64,000 nt of DNA from Bifidobacterium miconis (GTDB lineage Bacteria > Actinomycetota > Actinomycetes > Actinomycetales > Bifidobacteriaceae), in NCBI RefSeq assembly GCF_019331735.1, contig NZ_JAHBBH010000008.1, forward strand, positions 1 to 64,000, in the 5' to 3' direction. The notes under the pieces are model-generated. The model saw only the letters and a list, made by a program, of their open reading frames with translations, did no database searches and was not told where the DNA came from. Both the position numbers and the translations under genes were made by a program. This document shows, piece by piece, positions 24,300 to 33,566 of this stretch; position 1 is the stretch's first letter; each line of letters opens with the position of its first letter.

Positions 24300-26114
24300 T
24301 CACAGCGCCGTCTGGTCCGCGACCATGCGCGCGTACGTGCCGCCCGCCGTCATCAGCGACTCGTGCGTGCCCTGCTCGACGATCCGCCCGTGCTCGAACA
24401 CGACGATCAGGTCCGAATCGCGGATCGTCGACAGCCGGTGCGCGATCACGATGCTCGTGCGCCCCGCGGTCATGCGCATCATCGCGCGCCGGATCGACTG
24501 TTCGGTCACCGTGTCGACTGCGCTCGTCGCCTCGTCGAGAATCACGATCGGCGCGTCGGCCAGCATCGCGCGCGCGATCGTCAGCAGCTGCCGCTCGCCT
24601 TGGCTCAACGCACTGCCGCCGCCCGTGAGCACTGTGTCGTACCCGCGCTCGAGCCTGCCGATGAACGCGTCCGCGCCGGCCGCGCGCGCCGTGTCGCGAA
24701 TCCGCCCTCGCGTCGCGTCGGGCCGTCCGAACGCGATGTTCGCCGCGACCGTGTCCTCGAACAGCGACGGCTCCTGCAATACGCTGCCGAACGCGTGCCG
24801 CAAACTTGCCATCCGGTAATTGCGCAGGTCGCGCCCGTCGAGCAGGATCCTTCCGGCGTCCGGATCGTAGAAGCGCGTGACCAGATTCACCATCGTCGTC
24901 TTGCCCGAGCCGGTCTGCCCGACGAACGCGACGCGCGAACCGGCCGGGATCGTAAGCGTTACGTCGTGGATCACCGGATGCGCCGGATCGTAGCCGAACG
25001 AGACATGGTCGAACACGATGTCGCCGCGCGGATTATCGACGTCGACCGCGTCGGGCGCGTCGGCCGGCTCCGGCTCCTCGTCGATGATCTGGAACATGCG
25101 TTCGGCGCCGGCCACGGCCGTCTGGAACGTGTTGTAGATGTTCGCGATGTCGACGAACGGCCGCGAGAACTGCCGCACGTACAGCAGGAAGCTCGACACG
25201 ACGCCGATGCCGATCATGCCGCGCGCCGCCATCACGCCGCTGACGACGGCGACCAGCAGGAAGCCGAAGTTGTTGATCGCGTTCGACAGCGGCATCATGA
25301 ACCCGGACCAGGTCTGCGCGCGCGTCGCCGTGTCGCACAGCCGCTCGTTGAGCCGCTCGAAGTCGTCGATCATCGCCTGCTCCTGGCCGTACGACTTGAC
25401 CGTCGCCATGCCGGAAACGGTCTCCTCGACGTGCCCGTCGAGCTCGCCGAGCACACGCTGCTGGCGCGCGAACAGCGGGCGCGTGCGGCGCGTGACGGTG
25501 CGCGCGAGCAGCAGCACGAGCGCCACGGAGACGAGCGAGACGGCGGTCAGCGGCGGGCTCAGCCACAGCATGCAGGCGAGTGTGCCCGCGATCGTGAACG
25601 CGTACACCATGAGCTGCGCGAGCGAATCGGAGATCGTGGAGCTGATGTTGTCCACGTCGTTGGTGAGCCGGCTCATGAGCTCGCCGTGCTGGTGCCGGTC
25701 GAAGAAGCGCAGGGGGAGGCGTTCCATCGCCTCGAACAGGGAGACGCGCAGGTGCAGCACGATGCGCTGGCCGACCGCGGCCATCATCCACTGCTTGCCG
25801 AAGTCGATGAGCCAGTCGGCCGCGTACAGTACGGCCAGCAGCGCGAGTGCGAACGTGAGCGATTCGCGTGCGGAGATGCGGTCGATGACCATGCCGATGA
25901 GCAACGGCGAGAGCACGCTCGACGCCGCGCCGAGACCGGACAGCGCGAACACGCGACCGAGTCCGCGGCGATGCCCGCGCGTCGCGTCGAGCAGCCTGTG
26001 CAGCGTGCCGCGCATGTCGTGCGGCTTGACGACGGGCGCGCCGCGGCGGGCCATGCCGCCGCCGAACTGCGGCCCGCCGGTGCGACGGTCGAAGGCGGGG
26101 GAGGGGGCGTTCAT
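24300..26114 (-). CDS. ABC exporter subunit, consensus ATPase site
   Basis: 604 residues: six membrane segments (about residues 40-320) fused to an ATPase domain. Walker A is VGQTGSGKTTMVNL, the signature is ALSQGERQLLTIARAML and Walker B is IVILDEATSAVDT with the catalytic Glu. The start overlaps the stop of the upstream partner by 4 bp (ATGA), indicating translational coupling and a heterodimeric exporter (multidrug or lipid type). Substrate unknown. Confidence 0.9.
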   Translation of the reverse strand: MNAPSPAFDRRTGGPQFGGGMARRGAPVVKPHDMRGTLHRLLDATRGHRRGLGRVFALSGLGAASSVLSPLLIGMVIDRISARESLTFALALLAVLYAADWLIDFGKQWMMAAVGQRIVLHLRVSLFEAMERLPLRFFDRHQHGELMSRLTNDVDNISSTISDSLAQLMVYAFTIAGTLACMLWLSPPLTAVSLVSVALVLLLARTVTRRTRPLFARQQRVLGELDGHVEETVSGMATVKSYGQEQAMIDDFERLNERLCDTATRAQTWSGFMMPLSNAINNFGFLLVAVVSGVMAARGMIGIGVVSSFLLYVRQFSRPFVDIANIYNTFQTAVAGAERMFQIIDEEPEPADAPDAVDVDNPRGDIVFDHVSFGYDPAHPVIHDVTLTIPAGSRVAFVGQTGSGKTTMVNLVTRFYDPDAGRILLDGRDLRNYRMASLRHAFGSVLQEPSLFEDTVAANIAFGRPDATRGRIRDTARAAGADAFIGRLERGYDTVLTGGGSALSQGERQLLTIARAMLADAPIVILDEATSAVDTVTEQSIRRAMMRMTAGRTSIVIAHRLSTIRDSDLIVVFEHGRIVEQGTHESLMTAGGTYARMVADQTAL

Positions 26115-27886
26115 GACCGGTCACCTCCGATCTGCGACTTGGCGATGGCCTGATACAGTGCGCACGATTGCATGAGGTCGTCGTGTGTGCCGATGCCGGC
26201 GATGCGCCCGTCGTCCATGACGATGATGCGGTCGCACGTGCGCACGGTCGCGATCCGCTGCGAGATCACGACGACGCCCATGCCGTCGCGCCTGTCCGTC
26301 GTGCCGCCCCCGGTCAGCGAACGCAGGTTCGCGAGCACGTCGTGTTCGGTGACCGCGTCCAGCGCGCTCGTGCAGTCGTCCAGTATCAGCACGCGCGGCC
26401 CGCGCACGAGCGCCCGCGCGAGATTCAGCCGCTGCTTCTGCCCGCCGGACAGGTTCACGCCGCCCTGACCGACGCGCGCGTCGTAGCCGTCCGGCAGCGC
26501 GTCGACGAACTCGCTCGCGCACGCCAGCCGCGCCGCGCGACGGATGGCCGCATCACTGGCCGCGGGGTCGCCCCAGCGCAGGTTCGAGGCGACCGTGCCG
26601 GTGAACAGCGTCGGCTTCTGCGACACGAGCGCGATTCGCACGCGCAGTTCGTCCACATCCCAGTCGCGCAGGTTGCGCCCGTCGATGAGCACCGAGCCGG
26701 ACTGCGGGTCGTACAGCCGCGGAATCAGCGAGACGAGCGTCGACTTGCCCGAGCCGGTCGGTCCGATGATCCCGAGCGTCGAGCCGTGGTCCATCGCAAA
26801 GCTCACGCCGCGCAGCGCGGGCGCGCCGGCCTGCTCGTACGCGAATGTCACGTCGCGGAATTCGACGGCCGGCGGCGGGCATCGGCCGGAACTTGCCGCG
26901 GTCGCGTCATTGCGGCTGCGTCGGGCGTGGGCGCCGCCGCGCTCCGCGAATTCGGCGGGGCAGTCGAAGATCTCTTGGATGCGCGAGGCCGAGGCGCTCG
27001 CGCGCGTGGCCGAATTGACGATCATCGACACGCGGTTCAGCGCGAACAGCACCTGCGTCATGTAGTTCATCGACGCCATGAGCGCGCCGATGTGCGCCGC
27101 GTCCTGCGCGCGCGACAGCCACAGCATCGCGACGATGCCGAGATTCACGCTCAGGTTGATAAGCGGCCCGTACGTCGCGTTCACGCGCGTCGCCGCCACG
27201 TTCGCATCCGCGAACTGCCGGGACGCCGCGCCGAACCGCGCGCGCTCCTCGTGCTCCATGACGAACGCCTTGACCACGCGGATCGAGCGCAGGAACTCGC
27301 GGCTGACGATGCCGAGCCGGTCGAGCGCGCGCTGCACGGCGAGGAAGCGCGGGAAGCTCACATGCATGTTCGCCCAGATCAGCACGGCCGCGATCGCGAG
27401 GATCACCGCCACCGTGGGCGTCTGTTCGGGAATCTGCATGACGATGAGCGCGATCGCGCCCACGCAGGTGATGGGTGCCTTGAGCATGATGCGCATGAGT
27501 CCCTGCGCGAAGTTCTGGATCTGCACCACGTCGTTGGTGATGCGCGTGATGATCGCGCTCGGCTGGAGCCGGTCGATGTCGTCGAAGCCGAGCGACATGA
27601 CCTTGCGGTACGTGTCGGAGCGGATGTCGCGGCCGATGAGCTGCGAGGCGCGCGACGCGTAGATGTTGCGCATGGCGGCCGCGCCCGCGCCGACCACGGC
27701 GACGGCGAGCATGACCATGCCCCAGCGCAGCACGGTGCCGACGTCGCGGCGCACCACGCCGCGGTCGACGATCATCGACATCAGCGTCGGCTGCAGCAGA
27801 TCGCCGATCGTCTCGACCAGCAGGAATCCGGCGGCCGTGAGCGCCATGCCCCAGTGCCGCCGGACGTAATGGAATATGAGCCTCAC
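26111..27886 (-). CDS. ABC exporter subunit, degenerate ATPase site
   Basis: 591 residues from GTG 27886 (VRLIFHYVRRHWGMALTAAG). The layout is membrane domain plus ATPase. Walker A IGPTGSGKSTLVSL and signature NLSGGQKQRLNLARAL are intact, but Walker B reads VLILDDCTSALDA, with Asp in place of the catalytic Glu. That is the pattern of TM287/288-type heterodimeric exporters with one non-hydrolytic site. An upstream ATG at 27967 is unlikely, because a promoter-like TTGCAC...GATACG lies inside that extension. Confidence 0.88.
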   Translation of the reverse strand: MRLIFHYVRRHWGMALTAAGFLLVETIGDLLQPTLMSMIVDRGVVRRDVGTVLRWGMVMLAVAVVGAGAAAMRNIYASRASQLIGRDIRSDTYRKVMSLGFDDIDRLQPSAIITRITNDVVQIQNFAQGLMRIMLKAPITCVGAIALIVMQIPEQTPTVAVILAIAAVLIWANMHVSFPRFLAVQRALDRLGIVSREFLRSIRVVKAFVMEHEERARFGAASRQFADANVAATRVNATYGPLINLSVNLGIVAMLWLSRAQDAAHIGALMASMNYMTQVLFALNRVSMIVNSATRASASASRIQEIFDCPAEFAERGGAHARRSRNDATAASSGRCPPPAVEFRDVTFAYEQAGAPALRGVSFAMDHGSTLGIIGPTGSGKSTLVSLIPRLYDPQSGSVLIDGRNLRDWDVDELRVRIALVSQKPTLFTGTVASNLRWGDPAASDAAIRRAARLACASEFVDALPDGYDARVGQGGVNLSGGQKQRLNLARALVRGPRVLILDDCTSALDAVTEHDVLANLRSLTGGGTTDRRDGMGVVVISQRIATVRTCDRIIVMDDGRIAGIGTHDDLMQSCALYQAIAKSQIGGDRS

Positions 27887-28080
27887 CGTCGCACCCCCGC
27901 ACCCCGCGTCTTCGTATCGGAAGTCGATGATACTCGTGCAAGCGCTTTCCTGCGGTCCTGCGCTCACTGCGCGGCAGAAACGAAACGGCCGGCGTCGACG
28001 CGTTCGATGATGAACGCAAGCCGACGCCGGCCGTGTGATCGGTATGACCGATCGGTATGACCGTTCGGTACGGGAGCCGG

Positions 28081-28701
28081 TCAGTACGCCAGTCCGGGAA
28101 TGAGCCCGCCCGGCGGGTCGATGGTCAGATACTGTTCGTCAAGGTCGATGTCCGGCACGAGCTCGTCGACGAACGGCACGAGCGCGCTGTTCTCCACGAC
28201 CTCGCCGGTCTCGGGATCGCGCACCGGATTCGCGAGCCGCACCTTGAGCAGCGACTGGAAGCCGTCGAGCACATCCACGACCTTGCCGACGACCTGTCCG
28301 GCCGGCAATCCCAGCCCGTTGTCTTCGGCCAGACGCACTTCGAGGCCGATCAGATCCTTCGGATACCAGGCGTCCTCTTCGAGCATGTCTTCCGGGTCGT
28401 CCGCCTCGCCGTACAATTCGACGCCGTTCGCGGCCTCCGAGGCGTCGCGGTCATCGATGCCCTCGAACTTGACGATCCAACGGTTCTTGAAGGTTCGCGC
28501 TCGTTCCACGACGTACTCTTCGGAGCCGTCGCGCGTGTACAGCACGGAACCGGGAGCGAACCGGTATTCCGGTTCGTCCGTGAAACTCTGGACGGTGACT
28601 TCGCCCTTGAGCCCCTGAGCGCGGCCGATACGACAGACCCTCAGCAGTTCGAGCTGCTGAGGGTCGTCTGAGAATTCTTCTCGCACCACGTTGGGGTTCA
28701 C
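28081..28701 (-). CDS. rimM: 16S rRNA processing protein RimM
   Basis: 206 residues. It assists 30S head maturation and binds S19. RVCRIGRAQGLKGEVTVQSFTDEP is the RimM N-terminal signature; the PRC-barrel domain follows (DAWYPKDLIGLEVRL). The GTG start overlaps the khpA stop by 4 bp. It is third in the rpsP-khpA-rimM operon; the usual next gene, trmD, lies 4 kb away behind two ABC genes. Confidence 0.93.
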   Translation of the reverse strand: MNPNVVREEFSDDPQQLELLRVCRIGRAQGLKGEVTVQSFTDEPEYRFAPGSVLYTRDGSEEYVVERARTFKNRWIVKFEGIDDRDASEAANGVELYGEADDPEDMLEEDAWYPKDLIGLEVRLAEDNGLGLPAGQVVGKVVDVLDGFQSLLKVRLANPVRDPETGEVVENSALVPFVDELVPDIDLDEQYLTIDPPGGLIPGLAY

Positions 28702-28931
28702 CTGCGCACGTCCATGATGTCGACGCGCACCTTGTGGTCGGCCAGAGCCTGCACCACGGTGCGGATCGCGTTCGCCGTGCGGCCGTTGCGGCCGATCACG
28801 CGGCCGATGTCCTCGGGATTCACGCGCACGCGAATAAGCTCGCCGCGCGGATTCTCGTGGGACTTGACCGAAACATCGTCGGGAAAATCAACGATGTTCT
28901 TGATGAGGTGTTCCACAGCCTGTGCGAGCAT
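28698..28931 (-). CDS. khpA: KH-domain RNA-binding protein KhpA
   Basis: 77 residues with one KH domain (GELIRVRVNPEDIGRVIGRNGRTANAIRTVV, holding the GxxG loop as GRNG). It binds RNA with its partner KhpB and influences division and translation in Gram-positives. ATG 28931 (MLAQAVEHL) matches the family start; an in-frame GTG at 28937 overlapping the rpsP stop is the alternative. It is tightly packed in the rpsP operon. Confidence 0.9.
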   Translation of the reverse strand: MLAQAVEHLIKNIVDFPDDVSVKSHENPRGELIRVRVNPEDIGRVIGRNGRTANAIRTVVQALADHKVRVDIMDVRR

Positions 28932-28933
28932 GA

Positions 28934-29386
28934 TCACTCAGCCTGCGCTTCCTCAGCGGCTTCCTCGGCCGGGGCCTCAGCGGCGGCGGCTTCGGCCTCA
29001 GCCTTGGCCTTCGCCTCGGCTTCGGACTTGGCGGCCTTGAGCTTCTGGGCCTCGTTCTCGACGGCGGCGACGCGAGCGGCGGCATCCGGGCCGGCCTCAA
29101 CGGTCTTCAGGGTGCCTTCGGCGCCCTTGAGGCCCTTGAACTTCTGCCAATCACCGGTGATCTTGAGCAGCTTGAGCACCTGCTCGGTCGGCTGAGCGCC
29201 AACGCCGAGCCAGTACTGAGCGCGCTCGGAGTCGATCTGGATGGTCGAAGGCTGGGTGTTCGGGTTGTAGGTACCGATCTCCTCGATGGCACGGCCATCG
29301 CGCTTGGTACGCGAATCCATGATGACCACGCGGTAGTACGCGTAGAACTTCTTGCCCAGACGCTTCAGACGAATCTTGGTTGCCAA
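28934..29386 (-). CDS. rpsP: 30S ribosomal protein S16, TTG start
   Basis: 150 residues. The S16 core ([20 protein letters not shown] to about residue 90) is followed by a long Ala/Glu/Lys-rich helical tail. No ATG is available. The start is TTG at 29386, placed 7 nt after AAGGAG, giving (M)ATKIRLKR, the conserved S16 beginning. A TAGTAT hexamer upstream is a plausible -10. It is the first gene of the rpsP-khpA-rimM unit. Confidence 0.92.
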   Translation of the reverse strand: MATKIRLKRLGKKFYAYYRVVIMDSRTKRDGRAIEEIGTYNPNTQPSTIQIDSERAQYWLGVGAQPTEQVLKLLKITGDWQKFKGLKGAEGTLKTVEAGPDAAARVAAVENEAQKLKAAKSEAEAKAKAEAEAAAAEAPAEEAAEEAQAE

Positions 29387-29592
29387 AATGGCTCTCCTTG
29401 TAATACTAGGGGTGTGGTTTCGGTTTGCAGTGTGGGGCACAGCGCGCCGAGCCCACGTGTTCCTCACGGCAAGCGGGATAGAGGGCACCGCCGGTCGCGA
29501 ATAACCGGGCCATTATAGCGCACGGGGGTGGAACTCGCGACACGCTGGTGGTATGGCCGGTATCGACGGAACCGCCCGCCTCAATGCTCTTC

Positions 29593-29635
29593 GCTCCCCT
29601 TGCCAGGGGATCTGGCCGCGAAGCGGACTGAGAGG
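29593..29635. repeat. Dispersed repeat copy (CTCCCCTTGCCAGGGGA type)
   Basis: A short hairpin CTCCCCTTGCCAGGGGA is followed by a CGAAGCGGACTGAGAGG segment. It is the same element as at 34.5, 37.2, 46.9 and 52.7 kb. It lies in the 282-bp gap between rpsP and the EEP gene; nothing else is evident there. Confidence 0.6.
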
Positions 29636-29668
29636 TGGTCGAACCCGGTGCATGGGATGCCGGAACCC

Positions 29669-30817
29669 TTAGTCGAGCGCCACCGTCGCCACGAGCGCGA
29701 GATGGTCCGTGCCTTCGATCGGGAACGATTCGACGCCCGTGAACCGCGCGCCCTTGGTCGCCAGCGCATGGTCGAGCACGATGCGCGGCCACGGGATCCA
29801 GCTCGGGAACGTGGCGCGACGGCCCTCGCCCAGACTCAGGTTCGCGTCCGCGAAGCCCGACCTGAGCAGCGCGCGGAAGCTCGGATGGTCCGGGCTCGAG
29901 TTGAGGTCGCCGAGAATGACGGCGATGTCGTGGTCGGTGCGTTTCGCCGTGTCCGCCAGCGTGCCGAGACCGCGGATGCCGGCCGACCAGTCGCGGCAGC
30001 CGCGCATCGGCGACTTGGGATGGGCGGACGCGAACGTGATGTCGCGCATCGGGTCGACCTGCAGCGTGACGGACGGCACGTCGGCGGCCGGAATCGGCAC
30101 GGCCGACCGTTCGGCCGACTTCGGGTCGACGCGGATCCAGATGCCGTTGAAGCCGCCGTTGTCGGTCTCCTTGTCCTCGCCGAGCTGGTGGTACGACATG
30201 AGCATGTCGAGCCCGTTGTCGTCCAGCTCGCGCACGAGATCGGCGGTGAGCTCCTGCAGGGCGAGCACGGTGACGTTGCGGCTGAGCACCGTGGCGACGA
30301 TGTCCTTCGCGTTGGCACGCCCGTACCGGCAGTTGAGCGTCATCACGGTGAACGACGCGGACGACGACGTGCGCTGCGCGAGCACGTCCGACGCGGTTTC
30401 GCTCGCGTTGATCTCGGTTTCGCGCCGGGCCTCGCGGATGTCCGCGAGCAGTTCCTCGGTGCTGCGCTGACCGTGCGCCGGCTTCTTCTTCGCCGCGCCG
30501 TTGCGCGCGTTGCCGTTGCCGGAGTCCGGCTTGGCAAACAACAGTCCGAGCAGATCGCGCGACGGTGACCAGTGCGACCAGTAGCCGACCTCGCGCATCT
30601 GCGAGGAGAGCGCGACCGCGACCGCCAGGCACAGCAGTCCCCACTCGCGCATCGCGATCGCGGCGACCGCGATCGCCAGCGACGGCACCCACATCAGCGG
30701 AATCAGCGCGATCATGTACGGCAGCGGCATATGCGCGTCCGCGCCGGCCGGCAACGCGCCCAGCGCGATCCACGCCGCAAGTATCAGCAACACCATGCTC
30801 AGAACAACAACAATCAC
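29669..30817 (-). CDS. Membrane-anchored endonuclease/exonuclease/phosphatase family protein
   Basis: 382 residues. Two or three N-terminal membrane segments (about residues 1-72) and a charged linker precede an EEP domain: FTVMTLNCRYGRANAKDIV, VLALQELTADLV (metal-binding Glu), VILGDLNSSPDHPSF (the DLN motif) and GTDHLALVATV (catalytic His). The catalytic part probably faces outward. The substrate could be DNA, a phosphoester or a lipid. A GTG start lies 8 nt after CATAAT, so it looks leaderless. Confidence 0.85.
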   Translation of the reverse strand: MIVVVLSMVLLILAAWIALGALPAGADAHMPLPYMIALIPLMWVPSLAIAVAAIAMREWGLLCLAVAVALSSQMREVGYWSHWSPSRDLLGLLFAKPDSGNGNARNGAAKKKPAHGQRSTEELLADIREARRETEINASETASDVLAQRTSSSASFTVMTLNCRYGRANAKDIVATVLSRNVTVLALQELTADLVRELDDNGLDMLMSYHQLGEDKETDNGGFNGIWIRVDPKSAERSAVPIPAADVPSVTLQVDPMRDITFASAHPKSPMRGCRDWSAGIRGLGTLADTAKRTDHDIAVILGDLNSSPDHPSFRALLRSGFADANLSLGEGRRATFPSWIPWPRIVLDHALATKGARFTGVESFPIEGTDHLALVATVALD

Positions 30818-31193
30818 AATCCTTGATTATGCCTTGGCCGCGCGGACAGCGCGCATCCCAAGCACGGTTCTTCGCACAATCACAACCACCACGATCGCCG
30901 TGATTGCGTATGGGAAACCGCGCCTGTCATTGTTTGTTGACGAGGAGAGGCGGTATGCGGACGGCGTTGCTATATTCGGTGTCTGGGAGGGACGGCCGGC
31001 GCGACAATCCGTGTCGGCCGTCGGGGATCGTGGCAAGGAGCCTGAGATGACAGCTGCAAACGGGCGGTTCTTTGCGGTGAGGAGGGGATGTCCTGAACAA
31101 ATATCCTCTTGATGTTCTTTTGTGTGGTGCCGATGGTCCTCTTTGACGTCCTATCGGTCTCAGTGAGACCTGCGAGCATGGATGGGAAGCGGC

Positions 31194-31415
31194 TGTGGGC
31201 ATAGACGGTACATGAGACTGGCACAACGATGGGAAACTCGTCAGATCATCTTCATTCGTGGGCATAAGAGGGACATGATGATGCCTGAAATGTGGGCATA
31301 AGTGGGACATCTGTATGGTCGTGGGCATAGACGGTACATACAGGAGATGTTTTGGACCAGTTCATGGTCGGTCTATACCCACATGTGCTTCTCATGTGTG
31401 CCGGTTATACCCACG
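31194..31415. repeat. Six-copy repeat array, GTGGGCATAGACGGTACAT family
   Basis: Direct copies lie at 31194-31213, 31257-31276, 31291-31310 and 31320-31339. Inverted copies lie at 31364-31383 and 31396-31415. Copies differ at a few bases (AGAGGGACAT, AGTGGGACAT). The same family forms a second array at 58.4-58.7 kb. The rest of the 768-bp gap (30818-31585) shows no convincing gene. Confidence 0.85.
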
Positions 31416-31585
31416 ATCGGTTCTCCGTGGTTCCGGGGCGGCTCCGACCCGTTCCGTTATTCGTCCGTACGGAAAAGGGACCTCCTCACCGGAGACCAGA
31501 TCCGGAAAGAAGATCCCTGTGCCATGCGTGCACAACGATTGAGGTGGATGCGGGGAAGCCGCTGTCCGTCTCAATCGATGAAGCG

Positions 31586-33229
31586 TCAGCCCAGCAGGCC
31601 GGACAGGCCGCCGCCGAAGTTCGGCGGGAGTTCGCCGCCGTTGGCTTCGAGGGCCTGCTGCAGGCCGGCGGGCAGGGCCGGGTTCTGCGGCTTCTTGGCG
31701 AACGCGGAGCCGCCCGACTTGCCCGAGCCGGAGCCGGACTTGCCGGCGAGCTTGTCGCGCAACGCCCGCTCTTCGGCCTCGCGCTTCATCGGGTTGCCGG
31801 ACTTGGAGCCGCCCTTCTTCTTGCCCTTCTTCGCGTTCTTCTTCGCGCCCGGTCCGCCGAAGCCCGGAATGCCGCCGCCGACGCTGTTGCTCATGCGCTT
31901 CATCATCTTCGCGGCCTGATCGAAACGCTGCAGCAGCGCGTTGACCGCCGACACCGTGTTGCCGGAACCGTACGCGATGCGCGCGCGGCGCGAACCGTCG
32001 ATGATCTTCGGATTGCGGCGCTCCTCAGGCGTCATCGAACGGATGATCGCCTCCGTGCGGTCGATCTCGCGCTCGTCGAACTGCTCCAGCTCCTTGCGGT
32101 GCGCGGCCATGCCCGGAATCATGCCGAGCAGCGACTTCATCGAACCGAGCTTGCGCACCTGCTGCAGCTGCTCGAGGAAATCGTCCAGACCAAACTCGCC
32201 CTCGGCCATCTTGGCCGCGGCCTCGCGCGCCTTGTCCTCGTCGAACTGCTTCTGCGCCTGCTCGATGAGCGTCAGAATATCGCCCATGTCGAGGATGCGC
32301 GAGGCCATGCGATCCGGGTGGAAGACCTCGAAATCCTTCAGACCTTCGCCGTTCGAGGCGAACAGGATCGGCTTGCCGGTCACGCTCGCGACCGACAGGG
32401 CCGCGCCGCCACGCGCGTCGCCGTCGAGCTTGGAGAGCACCACGCCGGTGAAATCCACGCCCTCGTCGAACGCCTGCGCGGTCTTGACCGCATCCTGACC
32501 GATCATCGCGTCGATCACAAACAGGATCTCGTTGGGGCTCACGGCGTCGCGAATGTCACGCGCCTGCTTCATGAGCTCCTCGTCCACGCCGAGACGGCCG
32601 GCGGTATCGATGATCACCGTGTCGTACAGCTTCTGCTTCGCGAATTCGATCGAATCGCGCGCGACCTTCACCGGGTCGCCGCTCGTCTGTCCCGGAGCCG
32701 ACACCGCGTCGCCGCCGTCCGACTGCACGCCCTTTTCCGGCGCGTACACCGGCACGCCGGCGCGCTCGCCGACCACCTGCAGCTGCGTCACCGCGTTCGG
32801 ACGCTGCAGATCGGCCGCGACCAGAAGCGGCGTGTGGCCGGCGTCCTTGAGCCAGTAGCCGAGCTTGCCGGCGAGCGTGGTCTTGCCGGCGCCCTGCAGG
32901 CCGGCGAGCATGATGATCGTCGGCGGATTCTTCGCGAAGTTCAGCGGACGATCGACGCCCGCGCCGAGAATGTCGGTCAGCTCGTCGTTGACGATCTTGA
33001 CGACCTGCTGCGCCGGATTGAGCGCTTCGGACACTTCGGTGCCCAGCGCGCGCTCGCGCACGCGCGCGGTGAAGGAACGCACCACTTCGAGCGCCACGTC
33101 GGCGTCGAGCAGCGCGCGGCGGATCTCGCGGATCGTGCCGTCGATATCAGCCTCGGAAAGCTTGCCCTTGCTCTTCAGATGCTTGAACGCATTCGAGAGA
33201 CGGTCTGTAAGAGAACTAAATGCTGCCAT
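31586..33229 (-). CDS. ffh: Signal recognition particle protein (SRP54 GTPase)
   Basis: 547 residues. It binds 4.5S RNA and signal sequences and docks ribosomes at the membrane through FtsY. N domain, then G domain with GLQGAGKTTLAGKL, DTAGRLGVDEELM and SKLDGDARGG, then a Met-rich M domain (GMIPGMAAHRKELEQFDEREI). There is a small Gly/Ser insert in the G domain (nt about 32745-32675) and a long Lys/Gly tail after the M domain. ATG 33229 is 10 nt from TAGACT. Confidence 0.95.
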   Translation of the reverse strand: MAAFSSLTDRLSNAFKHLKSKGKLSEADIDGTIREIRRALLDADVALEVVRSFTARVRERALGTEVSEALNPAQQVVKIVNDELTDILGAGVDRPLNFAKNPPTIIMLAGLQGAGKTTLAGKLGYWLKDAGHTPLLVAADLQRPNAVTQLQVVGERAGVPVYAPEKGVQSDGGDAVSAPGQTSGDPVKVARDSIEFAKQKLYDTVIIDTAGRLGVDEELMKQARDIRDAVSPNEILFVIDAMIGQDAVKTAQAFDEGVDFTGVVLSKLDGDARGGAALSVASVTGKPILFASNGEGLKDFEVFHPDRMASRILDMGDILTLIEQAQKQFDEDKAREAAAKMAEGEFGLDDFLEQLQQVRKLGSMKSLLGMIPGMAAHRKELEQFDEREIDRTEAIIRSMTPEERRNPKIIDGSRRARIAYGSGNTVSAVNALLQRFDQAAKMMKRMSNSVGGGIPGFGGPGAKKNAKKGKKKGGSKSGNPMKREAEERALRDKLAGKSGSGSGKSGGSAFAKKPQNPALPAGLQQALEANGGELPPNFGGGLSGLLG

Positions 33230-33566
33230 AATGCGCACCAGTCTAGCCGTGGCGGGGGAAAACCGGGCGTCCGTGCGGTCGCCGAAAACCGGACACGCGC
33301 CGCCCGTCCGTCGATCGGACGATTTCGCTTGGAACGCAACGCCGAATCGAACCCTTTCGCTACCATGGAAGGGCAATAATCCGTGGATATTTGGAATGCC
33401 TATGCTGTTTTGAATTCCCTCGGACACCACCTATACGCAGACTGCCGTGCGCCCTCGCGAATCGAGCCGAACGGCCGGAACCGCGATGTTTGCGACGTTC
33501 CGGCGGGCAGGCCAGTGAAGTAGCGGGCCAACGCAGACATGCCGTGCAATATGGAAGGCCCGCCCT
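33230..33566. other. Divergent gap between ffh and the cation transporter
   Basis: 337 bp without a gene. It contains the ffh -10 (TAGACT on the minus strand at 33245-33240), a small GGAAC/GTTCC hairpin near 33477-33502 and GGAAGG before the transporter start. I could not match it to a known metal riboswitch. Confidence 0.5.

Noticed and set aside
26168-28060. Plus-strand open frame opposite the first ABC gene
   Set aside because: Arg/His-rich antisense frame without domains; the minus strand encodes a full exporter.
30927-31328. Possible 133-residue minus-strand gene
   Set aside because: The peptide repeats (MPT every 20-30 residues) are only the DNA repeat translated.
33240-33566. Metal-sensing riboswitch before the cation transporter
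   Set aside because: No recognisable conserved core of the manganese, nickel-cobalt or other metal riboswitches could be found by eye.
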